From Parabacteroides sp. ZJ-118 (GTDB lineage: Bacteria > Bacteroidota > Bacteroidia > Bacteroidales > Tannerellaceae): DNA of 43,715 nt. This document shows positions 23,487 through 31,872 of this stretch, piece after piece. The position numbers and the translations under genes were made by a program. The stretch spans positions 1 through 43,715 of the forward strand of contig NZ_JAAKDT010000029.1 of NCBI RefSeq assembly GCF_011038785.1, written 5' to 3'. Below the pieces are notes generated by a model, which was not told the DNA's origin, made no database searches, and saw only the letters and a list, made by a program, of their open reading frames with translations. The stretch's first letter is position 1. Every line of letters starts with the position of its first letter.

Positions 23487-24758
23487 TTATCTATCGGGAT
23501 ATTCCCGGATGAAATAGCGGGATAGGAATTTCCAATTATCTTGTATGATCGCCTTGCCGCGTTCCGGGCCGGTAAGGCTTTTCGTTTGCGCGTCGGCCAG
23601 CATGCCTCGCTTTACCAGCTCAGGCAGGAAGTAAACGCTGCAATGTTTCACGATGAAGAAAGAGAGCGCTTGCTTGGCGGCACGGTCGGCGTCGTAGAAG
23701 GGGTTGTTCTCATCCTTGATCAACTCCACGTCGCGGGTAATGACTTGGGCGCCTTCCTCGGGCGTGGCGTAGATCGCCAGTTTCTTGCCTCGCCAGTCCT
23801 CGGGGAGATGGAAGTTCTCGGCGGGGATAAGGCCGGAAGTTTCCGTGATAAATGTTTGCGCGTCCTTGGCCTTTTCGAAATAAAGAAGCGGTTTGTCACC
23901 GGCAGCTTTGCGGAAAGTTTCGTATTCCTGGCGGTTTTCCTCCAGCATATCGTCGGGCAGGGTGGCTACAGATTCGTCGGCTGTGTTCTGGAATACCGCA
24001 TGGTCGGGATGTTCGGCGGGCAATATCTTTGCCAGCCATTGCGGGGAGGTCAGACCTAGCAGGGAGGTCTTGCTGGTGTAGGCCATCATGCCGTGGCTGT
24101 TGACGAGCAGGTTGTTGAGTTGCTCTCGGTTGAGATCGGGCTGCTCTTTCCAGCGGTCGTGGGCGAAGTCGCTCAGTTCCCGGGCCGACTCGGGCAGGAT
24201 ATAAGAATCGTAATGAAACCATTGCAACAGGCGGTCGTAGTCCTCTTGCCGCTCGTAGCGGGTATCAAGGGCAAAAAGCTGGGCCATGCGGGTATTCTCC
24301 GGCGCCGTAGTCCATTCTTTGCAGAACAGGTCATAGATAAGCATGCCGGTGGACTCGTTGGCAGGGTTGTCCGGATTGACAAACGTACCTTTACGGTAGC
24401 CGTGATACTGCTGGGTATAGTGCCAAAGGAGGAAGCGCACGTCCTCGAGGTTCACCTCGTCGTCGTAATAATAATCGTCCGGGGTGTAGAAGGGGAGGTA
24501 TTTGCCGTATAGCTCCTTGTGCGTAAGGATGAAGGTGCGCCAAATTCCCATGCCGGAGATCACGTCCTCGAAGTAGGCGGCCATGCGGATACAGATCTGC
24601 TTTGTCTCCTCGCTCTCGAAGGAGTTTACCAACTCGGTCTTCTCCAGGATGTCGTAAATACGGTTCGCTATTCCCGTATAATAGGAATCCACGGGAGTGC
24701 TTTGTTTATAGGGATGCAACTGCAACCAGTCTTTCGGGAAAATTTTTATGTTCTTCAT
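23487..24758 (-). CDS. DUF3843-like protein, function unknown
   Basis: A 423-residue soluble protein, with no signal peptide or membrane segment, starting MKNIKIFPKDWLQLHPYKQS. Length and opening fit the DUF3843 family of Bacteroidetes as I recall it. It is rich in Trp, Tyr and acidic residues and has a DDYYYDDEVNLEDVRFLLWH stretch near 115 that suggests a conserved acidic site, but no catalytic motif is known to me. The -7 element TACATTTG (24791-24798) with a TTG 22 bp further up (minus strand) supports the ATG at 24758. It is divergent from the TonB receptor gene. The family assignment is from memory and the function is open. Confidence 0.65.
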   Translation of the reverse strand: MKNIKIFPKDWLQLHPYKQSTPVDSYYTGIANRIYDILEKTELVNSFESEETKQICIRMAAYFEDVISGMGIWRTFILTHKELYGKYLPFYTPDDYYYDDEVNLEDVRFLLWHYTQQYHGYRKGTFVNPDNPANESTGMLIYDLFCKEWTTAPENTRMAQLFALDTRYERQEDYDRLLQWFHYDSYILPESARELSDFAHDRWKEQPDLNREQLNNLLVNSHGMMAYTSKTSLLGLTSPQWLAKILPAEHPDHAVFQNTADESVATLPDDMLEENRQEYETFRKAAGDKPLLYFEKAKDAQTFITETSGLIPAENFHLPEDWRGKKLAIYATPEEGAQVITRDVELIKDENNPFYDADRAAKQALSFFIVKHCSVYFLPELVKRGMLADAQTKSLTGPERGKAIIQDNWKFLSRYFIREYPDR

Positions 24759-24790
24759 ATTATTGATATGTCTTTATGAATTTCGGAGTG

Positions 24791-24798
24791 CAAATGTA
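24791..24798 (-). promoter_or_regulatory. -7 promoter element of the DUF3843-like gene
   Basis: Minus-strand TACATTTG matches TAnnTTTG, with TTG 22 bp upstream on the same strand, slightly wider than usual. Confidence 0.55.
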
Positions 24799-24956
24799 AT
24801 AAAAATACGTCAGGCTATGTCAAACGATAAGGAAAAGTCGCCGTCTTGAAAATGTAACACTTGTTGTCTTCATTGTTATCGGATCTAAACATCTTTGAAA
24901 TATCGCCCCTGTACTTTCGCGTCGAAATCAAAGATGAAACAATAAGTAGTAAGATA

Positions 24957-27752
24957 ATGGGAAAAAGTGTAAGAGGCAAAAGATTGAGAAAGTTAGGGCT
25001 TTTCTGGATGGGAGTTTTCTTGTCATTCTCTCTGTGGGCACAGACTGGGGTTATCTGCGGTACGGTTACGGACGCTAAGATGAAAGAGCCGCTGATCGGC
25101 GCCTCGGTCGTGATCGAGGGGACTACGACTGGCGCCATCACGGATATAGACGGTAATTTCCGTATCGAGAACGTGAAGCCGGGTACCTATACGGTGGCCG
25201 CATCTTACGTGTCGTATCAAACACAAACGGTAAAGGATGTACCGGTGGTCGCACGTCAAGAGGCGGTGTTGAATATCGAGCTTTCAGATGCCGATCTTCA
25301 GTTACAGAATGTCGTGGTGGTTGCCCAACGAAAACTGGGTACCGAGATGGCCGTGCTGAACACGGTGCGTAAGAGCCTTCCGGTGGTGAACGGTATCTCC
25401 GCACAGCAAATCGGCAAGACACAAGATAGCGACGCCGCCGAGGTGCTTCGCCGTATTCCGGGCATCACGATCGTGGACGAGCGTTTTATCGTGGTCCGAG
25501 GGCTTGCGCAACGCTATAATAATGTGTGGCTGAACAATGCCACGACTCCTTCCAGCGAGACGGACAGTCGTGCCTTCTCATTTGATGTGCTTCCCTCTTC
25601 CCTGATCGATAATATGATGATCTATAAAAGCCCATCGGCGGAATTGCCGGCGGATTTCTCCGGAGGTTTCGTGCGGGTGCTGACAAAGAATATCCCCGAG
25701 GGGAATACGTTCAATGTCTCCTATCAAATCGGTTTTAATACGAACTCCGCTTTCCGGGACTTCCAACTGACGAAAGGTTCCGCCTTGGATTATCTGGGCT
25801 TTGGCGCTGGCTCCAGGATGTTGCCCTCGAACGCCCCATCTCATTTGAACGATGTATCGGCGGCGGATGCGGTGGCGTTTACGAAGCGGGTGAATACGGG
25901 GTGGAACGTGCGTCATTTCACGGCGATGCCGGAACAGAAGCTGACGTTCACGATGAATCGTACCTTTGACATCGGTGACATGAAGATCGGTAATATCACC
26001 AGCGTGAACTATAGCACGGGCTATGATTATTACGAGATGAAAAACAACAATTACCTCTCGTACGATATGGCCAAGGATCAATCCTCGTACCGTTACCGCT
26101 ACTATGATGTACAATACAAGAATACGACAAAATTAGGAGCCTTGTTCAACTGGTCGCTGATGAAGGGAACGAACAAATACGAGTTCCGGAATTTCTTCAA
26201 CCAGCGTGGGACCTCTTCCCTATCGCAACGGGAGGGAACGGATTTCTACTCCGACCAGAATATCCAGAAATGGGAATCCCTTTATACCGGACGCACCACC
26301 TATTCCGGCCAGCTGAGCGGAGATCATAAATTGAGAGAAGATATGAATAAATTGGATTGGACGCTGGGCTATGCCTTCGCCGCATACAAGGAACCGGATC
26401 GCAAGGTGGTAAAATCCTTGGCGGGCGCGACAGATGGCGACTCTCGTTATTACGTGTCCGACCCGACTCGTTATTATCAGGACCTGAAAGATAACAGCGC
26501 TTCCGCCGCCTTGAATTACGAGCATAAGTTCGCCGTCTCGGAAATGTTTGCCCCTGTCTTGAACACGGGTGTATATGGCGAGTTCAAGAAACGGAATTTC
26601 GATGCCCGTCGTTTTGTCTATAACATGCTGGGAAGCGGTTATGACCGTTTCGCCGAATGGGACTATAGCTCGGTCTTCTCGGACGCGAATATATCGACCG
26701 ATCGTATCTATATGAAAGAGAGTACGAACAAGAGCGACTCTTATACTTCCGATAACCTGCTGGGTGCCGCTTACGTAGCCGCTAAGCTGAACTGGGGGGA
26801 GAAACTGAACGCAAATGTGGGGGTACGTATGGAGTACTATCAATTGAAGTTAGACGGTTATGAGTCGGACGGTATAAAACCGGTGCATCTGGATCAGAAT
26901 TCTACGGATTTCTTTCCTTCCGTCAACATCGCCTATCATTTGAATGAGAAGCACCAAGTACGCTTGGCTTATGGACGTTCCGTGAATAGGGCGGAGTTCC
27001 GGGAGATCGTACCTTATGTGTATTATGATTTCGCCTTGGATGCGAATATCACGGGTAACGTAAACTTGAAGAACGCTTCCGCGAATAATGTGGACCTGCG
27101 CTACGAGTTTTACCCGACTCCGGGAGAGACGGTGACGATCGGCGGTTTCTACAAACGGTTCGATAATCCGATCGAGCAAACCTATATGGAAGCGGGTTCC
27201 GGATTGCAGTACACGTATCATAACGCCGATCATGCGAACGCTTTCGGCGTGGAGCTGGATATCAAGAAGAATCTGGACTTTATCGGTCTGAAAGGCCTGA
27301 GCTTCGTGTTCAACGGGGCTTATATTCATAGCAAGGTGTATTTCGCCGAAGGTTCTTTCGAGCGGGATCGTGCGATGCAAGGGCAATCCCCTTACCTGAT
27401 CAATACGGGTTTATTCTATCAGAACGACAACGCCGGTATTTCGGCCTCAGTCCTGTATAACCGGATCGGCAAACGTATCGAGACGGTAGGCGTACCGAAG
27501 CAAAACCCGAATGATGATATTCCCGATATTTATGAGATGCCCCGTAACGCCTTGGATTTGAGCTTTTCGAAGAAGATCGGTAAATATGTGGAGATCAAGG
27601 GAGGCGTAAAAGATCTGTTAAACTCAAAAATAGAATATAAGCAATTCCTGGAATTAACGGAGGCTTCCGGTGAGAAACGGGAGGTAGAGCAACTGATCCG
27701 GAGCTATCGTCCGGGCATGACCGTGAATCTGGGTGTAGCCGTGAAGTTTTAA
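24957..27752 (+). CDS. TonB-dependent outer-membrane receptor
   Basis: From ATG 24957 the protein has 931 residues; the open frame from 24861 adds 32 residues before the real signal peptide (MGKSVRGKRLRKLGLFWMGV, cleaved near SLWAQ). Domains: a carboxypeptidase-regulatory-like beta-sandwich (GVICGTVTDAKMKEPLIGAS, DIDGNFRIENVKPGTYTV) at about 30-115, a plug near 145-260 (LRRIPGITIVDERFIVVRGL, then RYNNVWLNNA), and a 22-strand barrel ending VNLGVAVKF, with the final Phe used for barrel assembly. No SusD gene follows; instead a beta-helix lipoprotein starts 37 bp downstream. So this is not a usual glycan-uptake SusC; the ligand could be a metal complex, phosphate compound or other small molecule. 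A TACTTTCG element (24912-24919) may be its promoter. Confidence 0.92.
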   Translation: MGKSVRGKRLRKLGLFWMGVFLSFSLWAQTGVICGTVTDAKMKEPLIGASVVIEGTTTGAITDIDGNFRIENVKPGTYTVAASYVSYQTQTVKDVPVVARQEAVLNIELSDADLQLQNVVVVAQRKLGTEMAVLNTVRKSLPVVNGISAQQIGKTQDSDAAEVLRRIPGITIVDERFIVVRGLAQRYNNVWLNNATTPSSETDSRAFSFDVLPSSLIDNMMIYKSPSAELPADFSGGFVRVLTKNIPEGNTFNVSYQIGFNTNSAFRDFQLTKGSALDYLGFGAGSRMLPSNAPSHLNDVSAADAVAFTKRVNTGWNVRHFTAMPEQKLTFTMNRTFDIGDMKIGNITSVNYSTGYDYYEMKNNNYLSYDMAKDQSSYRYRYYDVQYKNTTKLGALFNWSLMKGTNKYEFRNFFNQRGTSSLSQREGTDFYSDQNIQKWESLYTGRTTYSGQLSGDHKLREDMNKLDWTLGYAFAAYKEPDRKVVKSLAGATDGDSRYYVSDPTRYYQDLKDNSASAALNYEHKFAVSEMFAPVLNTGVYGEFKKRNFDARRFVYNMLGSGYDRFAEWDYSSVFSDANISTDRIYMKESTNKSDSYTSDNLLGAAYVAAKLNWGEKLNANVGVRMEYYQLKLDGYESDGIKPVHLDQNSTDFFPSVNIAYHLNEKHQVRLAYGRSVNRAEFREIVPYVYYDFALDANITGNVNLKNASANNVDLRYEFYPTPGETVTIGGFYKRFDNPIEQTYMEAGSGLQYTYHNADHANAFGVELDIKKNLDFIGLKGLSFVFNGAYIHSKVYFAEGSFERDRAMQGQSPYLINTGLFYQNDNAGISASVLYNRIGKRIETVGVPKQNPNDDIPDIYEMPRNALDLSFSKKIGKYVEIKGGVKDLLNSKIEYKQFLELTEASGEKREVEQLIRSYRPGMTVNLGVAVKF

Positions 27753-27789
27753 ATTTGAATTCACTCATATAAACTAAATTCGTTTACTT

Positions 27790-29157
27790 ATGAACAAGTT
27801 TTTATTAAAAGGTGTGGCCGCCGCTTTCTGTATGGCCACGATGTTTGGAACAACCGCTTGTGGCGACGACGATGATCCTGTAATTGTAAATCCGCCTGTA
27901 GTAGAGGAGGAAACTCAAGATGTTATATTGGAGGGTGAGATTACCTCGGATATGACCTTGAAGGCTGCTGATAACAACCTGTTGAGAGGTTTCGTATATG
28001 TGACGGACGGCGCGACCTTGACGATCGAACCGGGAACGGTAATCAAAGGGGAGAAATCATCTAAAGGCTCCTTGATCATTGAGCGTGGCGGAAAGATCAT
28101 CGCCGAGGGTACGGCAGAGAAACCGATCGTGTTCACTTCCGATCAACCGAAATCGTCTCGTACCTATGGTGATTGGGGAGGCTTGGTGCTTTGTGGTAAG
28201 TCTATCGTGAATAATACAGCCGGTGAGGCTCAGATAGAGGGCGGACCTCGCTCTTTTTATGGCGGCAAGGACCCGGAGGACAACTCCGGTATCGTGAAAT
28301 ATGTCCGTATCGAGTTCGCCGGTTATCCATTGGAGCCGAACAAGGAGATCAACGGCTTGACTTTCGGTGGCGTTGGCCGCGGTACCACAATCGAATATGT
28401 CCAGGTGTCTTTCTGTGGCGACGACTCGTTCGAGTGGTTTGGCGGTACGGTAAACGCAAAACACTTGATCGCTTACAAAGGCTGGGATGATGAGTTTGAC
28501 ACGGACTATGGGTTCCAAGGTAAATTGCAGTTCTTGTTAGGCGTTCGCGACCCGAAGCACGCTGACACGTCCAAGTCTAATGGCTTTGAGTCTGATAACG
28601 ACGCTGATGGCTCCAATAATACGCCACTTACTACTCCGGTCTTCTCCAACGTGACCTTGATCGGTCCGTTCTATGGTGAATCAGCCGGTAAAGCGGAGAA
28701 TGATATCTTCTATGTCACGGAAGACGCGGCCAATGGCGCCAAGGGCGGATCCTTCCAAGCCGCTATGCACATCCGTCGGAACTCTTCCCTGAATGTGTAT
28801 AACTCGATCTTCACGGGCTGGCCATACGGTTTGTACCTGCAAAAAGCAAACGCGGGCGCGGTCGTTAAGAACGTGATCTTCGCCGGTATGTGGAAGGATT
28901 TCAAGGATGAGGCCAGCCAAGCTTACTTTCAGACGGCGGACTTGAGCAACCTTACTTACGCTTCCGGCAATGATATCATCGCTAAAGACGGCGATTATAC
29001 ATCGATCGTAGCGGATAAGGTTGACGGGGCGAGTTTCTCCGACGCGGCTTTGAACGATGCTTTCTTCGAGAAGGTATCTTATAAGGGCGCTTTTGATGGC
29101 AAGAATGACTGGGCCGCCGGCTGGGCTAACTACGATCCGAATAACACTGAATATTAA
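27790..29157 (+). CDS. Surface lipoprotein with right-handed beta-helix-like repeats
   Basis: A 455-residue lipoprotein. The signal MNKFLLKGVAAAFCMATMFG is followed by the lipobox TTAC and CGDDDDP; acidic residues right after the lipid-bearing Cys are the known surface-export signal in Bacteroidetes, so it probably faces outward. The body carries repeating TIEPGTVIKG, LIIERGGKIIAEGTAEKPIVF, YVRIEFAGY, and TIEYVQVSFCGDDSFEWFGG units that suggest a parallel beta-helix. It starts 37 bp after the TonB receptor and is followed by a terminator, so the two are one operon. It may be the ligand-capturing partner of the receptor, in the role SusD has elsewhere; that is inference. I do not recognise a named family. 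Confidence 0.78.
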   Translation: MNKFLLKGVAAAFCMATMFGTTACGDDDDPVIVNPPVVEEETQDVILEGEITSDMTLKAADNNLLRGFVYVTDGATLTIEPGTVIKGEKSSKGSLIIERGGKIIAEGTAEKPIVFTSDQPKSSRTYGDWGGLVLCGKSIVNNTAGEAQIEGGPRSFYGGKDPEDNSGIVKYVRIEFAGYPLEPNKEINGLTFGGVGRGTTIEYVQVSFCGDDSFEWFGGTVNAKHLIAYKGWDDEFDTDYGFQGKLQFLLGVRDPKHADTSKSNGFESDNDADGSNNTPLTTPVFSNVTLIGPFYGESAGKAENDIFYVTEDAANGAKGGSFQAAMHIRRNSSLNVYNSIFTGWPYGLYLQKANAGAVVKNVIFAGMWKDFKDEASQAYFQTADLSNLTYASGNDIIAKDGDYTSIVADKVDGASFSDAALNDAFFEKVSYKGAFDGKNDWAAGWANYDPNNTEY

Positions 29158-29194
29158 TTTAGCTTGACTTTGAATAGGTTGTAGATTCGTTTGG

Positions 29195-29232
29195 GACACT
29201 GAGGTATCTGGAAAGATCCCTCGGTGTCTTTT
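29195..29232 (+). terminator. Terminator after the beta-helix lipoprotein gene
   Basis: GACACTGAGG (29195-29204) pairs with CCTCGGTGTC (29219-29228), including one G-T pair, around a 14-base loop and followed by TTTT. Confidence 0.8.
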
Positions 29233-29260
29233 CGCGTATAATTTAGATAAAGAATGTATC

Positions 29261-29731
29261 ATGAATAAAAAGCTGTTGTTATTATCCGCGTTTATGGCGG
29301 GAGCCTCATGGACCGTGCGAGCGCAAGACTTGGTTTTAAGTGAAGGGCAGTATTATACCGATGACACACAAACCACTCCGTATACGGGTCGTTATACGGA
29401 ATTTTACGACGATGGTATGCTTAAGATGGAGCTATATCTGAAAGATGGCCGTCCGGAGGGAACGTACGTGATTTATTATCCAAGTGGCAAGATCGCCGAG
29501 GTGCGTTCCTATTATCATGGGATCTTTCACGGAGAATGGCGTACGTATAACGAGAACGGGCAGTTGGTCGGCTTGGCTTCCTATAAGGATGGGCATAAGG
29601 ACGGCCCTTGGCGTATCTGGAGCGATAAGGGGAGATTGCTGTATGAGATGTTCTACGCGAAGGGGAAGAAATCCGGTGTTTGGCGTAGCTGGGATGAGGA
29701 GGGTAATCTGCTTTCCGAGGAGAAACAATAG
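29261..29731 (+). CDS. Exported MORN-repeat (YwqK-type) protein
   Basis: A 156-residue protein with a signal peptide, MNKKLLLLSAFMAGASWTVR, cleaved near VRAQD. The mature part is a row of MORN-like repeats: GRYTEFYDDGMLKMELYLKDG, GTYVIYYPSGKIAEVRSYYHG, GEWRTYNENGQLVGLASYKDG, GPWRIWSDKGRLLYEMFYAKG and GVWRSWDEEGNLL, each about 23 residues. Databases often label such proteins YwqK-family antitoxin, a name that says little; the repeats usually bind proteins or membranes. It is probably periplasmic. It lies behind the terminator of the receptor/lipoprotein unit and may be expressed by read-through or separately. Confidence 0.85.
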   Translation: MNKKLLLLSAFMAGASWTVRAQDLVLSEGQYYTDDTQTTPYTGRYTEFYDDGMLKMELYLKDGRPEGTYVIYYPSGKIAEVRSYYHGIFHGEWRTYNENGQLVGLASYKDGHKDGPWRIWSDKGRLLYEMFYAKGKKSGVWRSWDEEGNLLSEEKQ

Positions 29732-29745
29732 GGGGGATAACGGCT

Positions 29746-29811
29746 GTTTACATACTGTTGTGACGCCGTTTACCGCTCTGGTGGTAAATGGCGTCGCGCC
29801 AGTATGTAGAC
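29746..29811. repeat. 66-bp imperfect palindrome between convergent genes
   Basis: The two halves pair in three blocks: GT.TACATACTG (29746-29757) with CAGTATGTA.AC (29800-29811), GACGCC with GGCGTC, and TTTACC with GGTAAA, around a short GCTCTGGT loop. It stands between the MORN gene and the S4-domain gene, which converge. No T-run follows, so it looks more like a REP/MITE-type repeat or a Rho-stopping hairpin than a classical terminator. Confidence 0.65.
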
Positions 29812-29817
29812 GCGTTC

Positions 29818-30252
29818 TTATTCCTCTTCCTCTTCTTCTCCAAAGTCGAACTCGAAATCGAACCCGTCATCCATGTGCTCCGGCCCGGTGAATTGCTCCA
29901 GCTCGCGACGGTCTTTCTTGGTAGGACGTCCGAGACCTTTCGTGCGATTCACGAAACCGGAGATGCGGTTCATCTCCAGTATCTCATACTGATCCGGGGG
30001 AGTCACGTTCTCCATATAATTCGGGACGAGCTTCGCGCCCACACGATTCTCGATCAACCCGATTACCTTAAACGAGAAGGTGATCGGCGGCTTGCGCACT
30101 TGTATCACGTCGCCAACCTTGATCATGCGGGAAGGCTTGATCGTCACTCCACCTATCATGATACGCCCCTTCTTGCAAGCTTCCGCGGCTATCGTGCGGG
30201 TCTTGAAGATACGGGTCGCCCACATCCATTTATCGATTCGTACCTCGTTCAT
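29818..30252 (-). CDS. S4-domain RNA-binding protein (Hsp15/HslR type)
   Basis: A 144-residue protein. The N-terminal S4 domain is clear: VRIDKWMWATRIFKTRTIAAEACKKGRIMIGG, followed by KPSRMIKVGDVI. Hsp15 proteins bind stalled 50S subunits still carrying peptidyl-tRNA and help to recycle them. The tail is unusual in composition: after GLGRPTKKDRRELEQF it ends in a strongly acidic EFDFGEEEEEE run. The pth gene lies 21 bp upstream in the same direction; peptidyl-tRNA hydrolase acts on the same kind of substrate, so the pairing makes functional sense. Confidence 0.88.
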   Translation of the reverse strand: MNEVRIDKWMWATRIFKTRTIAAEACKKGRIMIGGVTIKPSRMIKVGDVIQVRKPPITFSFKVIGLIENRVGAKLVPNYMENVTPPDQYEILEMNRISGFVNRTKGLGRPTKKDRRELEQFTGPEHMDDGFDFEFDFGEEEEEE

Positions 30253-30273
30253 GTTTGTATCCTCAGTCTCTTT

Positions 30274-30837
30274 TTATTTGTTATTAAATTGATTCATCGT
30301 GATTTGAATGCCGGCGAGGCAGAAGCTTTTGATGATCTCTGTCGCACGATCCAATATCTCCGGCATCAGTCGCGACTCCTCCGGGGGGAATTTCCCAAGC
30401 ACGTAATCGATCTGTCCTCCCCGCGGGAAATCGCTACCTATGCCGAAACGAAGGCGGGAATATTCCTGCGTATTCAATAATTGGGCGATGTTCTTCAACC
30501 CGTTATGCCCGGCGTCGCTACCTTTTGGCCTCAGTCGTAAGGTCCCGAATGGCAGTGCCAGATCATCTACGACGATCAATAGATTTTCCACGGGAATGTT
30601 CTCTTTCTGCAACCAGTACCGGACGGCGTTGCCGCTGAGGTTCATAAAGGTATTCGGTTTTAGTACGATCAGGTCGCGGTTTTTCACCCGTACGCGCGCG
30701 ATTGCCCCGTATCGTTCCTCCGTGAAATTGCCTCCTACGCGCTCTACCAAATGGTTGACAACCCGGAAACCTATATTATGGCGGGTTCCCCAATATTCGG
30801 AACCGATATTGCCAAGTCCTGTTATTAAATATTTCAT
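30274..30837 (-). CDS. pth: Peptidyl-tRNA hydrolase
   Basis: A 187-residue enzyme that frees tRNA from prematurely released peptidyl-tRNA. Motifs: [20 protein letters not shown] with the conserved Asn/His (the TRHNIG histidine is catalytic), [32 protein letters not shown], and [10 protein letters not shown]. The length is normal. It follows rplY with a hairpin between them (30851-30892) and precedes the S4-domain gene. rplY and pth next to each other is a widespread arrangement. Confidence 0.96.
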   Translation of the reverse strand: MKYLITGLGNIGSEYWGTRHNIGFRVVNHLVERVGGNFTEERYGAIARVRVKNRDLIVLKPNTFMNLSGNAVRYWLQKENIPVENLLIVVDDLALPFGTLRLRPKGSDAGHNGLKNIAQLLNTQEYSRLRFGIGSDFPRGGQIDYVLGKFPPEESRLMPEILDRATEIIKSFCLAGIQITMNQFNNK

Positions 30838-30850
30838 GATCCTCGAATCT

Positions 30851-30892
30851 ATAAAAGAAAGGGGAAGAACATTCGATGAATATCCTCCCCTT
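30851..30892 (-). terminator. Hairpin between rplY and pth
   Basis: On the minus strand AAGGGGAGGATATTC pairs with GAATGTTCTTCCCCTT around ATC, then TTCTTTTA follows. It looks like a terminator that would cut or reduce transcription from rplY into pth. Confidence 0.7.
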
Positions 30893-30923
30893 CATGTATC
30901 GCAGTAATGTTTTTTACCTCGGA

Positions 30924-31508
30924 TTATCCTTTGGCCTGAGCTCCGCGAGCGGCACGGGTCAATTGAACGGCGCAAACGACAGCGTTCTTGGCGTTCATCA
31001 ACTCAAGGCCCTCGAAGTGCAAAGCCCCTACCTGCATGGTCTTACCTAAACCAAGGTGGTCTACATTAATTGTCAACTTTTCAGGGATTTGATCGTACAC
31101 GGCTTTCACTTTCAGTTTCCTCATTTGAAGGGATAACTTACCGCCGGCCTTGACACCTTCCGCGTGACCTTCCAGGACAACCGGGACTTCCATCACCACG
31201 GCTTTCTCCTTGGATACTTCCAGGAAGTCCATGTGGAGGATCTCGTCGGTTACGGGTTGGAATTGCAAGTCCTTAACGATCGCCATCGTCTTGTTGCCGT
31301 CAATGCTTAACTCAACAACGAAAATCTCGGGAGTGTAGACCAACTTGCGAACGGCCTCTTTCGTGACCGAGAAGTGAGTCACTTTTTCGCCACCGTATAA
31401 CACGGCGGGAATCTCATGGTTCTTACGCATCGCCTTCAAGGCTCTTTTCTGATCGGCCGAACGAGCGGCGATCTCTCTTCCTTTTCCTTCTAACTCAAAT
31501 GTCTTCAT
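30924..31508 (-). CDS. rplY: 50S ribosomal protein L25/general stress protein Ctc
   Basis: A 194-residue protein of the long (CTC) form of L25, which binds 5S rRNA. The N-terminal L25 domain reads FELEGKGREIAARSADQK then LRKNHEIPAVLYGG-like AMRKNHEIPAVLYGG; the C-terminal TL5-type domain includes FLEVSKEKAVVMEVPVVLEGHAEGVK and INVDHLGLG. It starts at ATG 31508, with a perfect promoter at 31591-31620 leaving a leader of about 75 bases. The protein ends in an Ala/Arg/Lys-rich tail (LTRAARGAQAKG). Confidence 0.95.
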   Translation of the reverse strand: MKTFELEGKGREIAARSADQKRALKAMRKNHEIPAVLYGGEKVTHFSVTKEAVRKLVYTPEIFVVELSIDGNKTMAIVKDLQFQPVTDEILHMDFLEVSKEKAVVMEVPVVLEGHAEGVKAGGKLSLQMRKLKVKAVYDQIPEKLTINVDHLGLGKTMQVGALHFEGLELMNAKNAVVCAVQLTRAARGAQAKG

Positions 31509-31590
31509 TTTCTTGTTTTTTTGTGTTACTCAAAATTAGTTGTTTCGCTTCCTAATTTCCCATCACACGGTGCGGGGCTAAAAAGCGGTG

Positions 31591-31620
31591 CAAATATACG
31601 ATTTTTGTTTTACGCGACAA
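31591..31620 (-). promoter_or_regulatory. Promoter of rplY
   Basis: On the minus strand TTG (31618-31620), a 19-bp spacer and TATATTTG (31591-31598) match the Bacteroidetes consensus in every position. Confidence 0.8.
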
Positions 31621-31639
31621 CTATTTCGTGTTTTAATTT

Positions 31640-31805
31640 GCGAACGCGCCTTGATGTTATCCGATTCATGATCGGGATAACGTTTATCCGGATTTTTATT
31701 TACGCGTTCGCGTATGGGTTAACGATAAATCGAATTTACGTTATCCCTTTGGTTTTAGGGATACTAAAAATTGGAATAAATGATAACCGATTGGCGATCG
31801 GGTTA
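31640..31805. repeat. Cluster of nested dyads upstream of rplY
   Basis: Four inverted repeats are packed here. GCGAACGCG (31640-31648) pairs with CGCGTTCGC (31703-31711) and encloses GTTATCCGAT/ATCGGGATAAC (31656-31681). Then follow TATCCCT/AGGGATA (31742-31763) and AACCGAT/ATCGGGTT (31785-31804). GTTATC/GATAAC-like words recur throughout. The cluster lies upstream of the rplY promoter and downstream of the last gene of the RND operon. It may be a terminator array, a multi-site operator or repetitive DNA. The whole 364-bp gap 31509-31872 has no convincing gene. Confidence 0.55.
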
Positions 31806-31872
31806 ACAAATATTCCCCGGGAAAGCGAGGAGAAGCTCTTGTCGGCTCAACTTTCGCGCTCCGTGTCTTAAC

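Noticed and set aside
27790-29157. SusD-type partner of the TonB receptor
   Set aside because: No SusD helical TPR pattern is present; the repeats are of beta-helix character.
31521-31871. 116-codon plus-strand ORF upstream of rplY
   Set aside because: Its repetitive Ile/Gly/Phe-rich product comes from the repeated GATAAC/GTTATC dyads. It overlaps the rplY promoter on the opposite strand and has no start signal.
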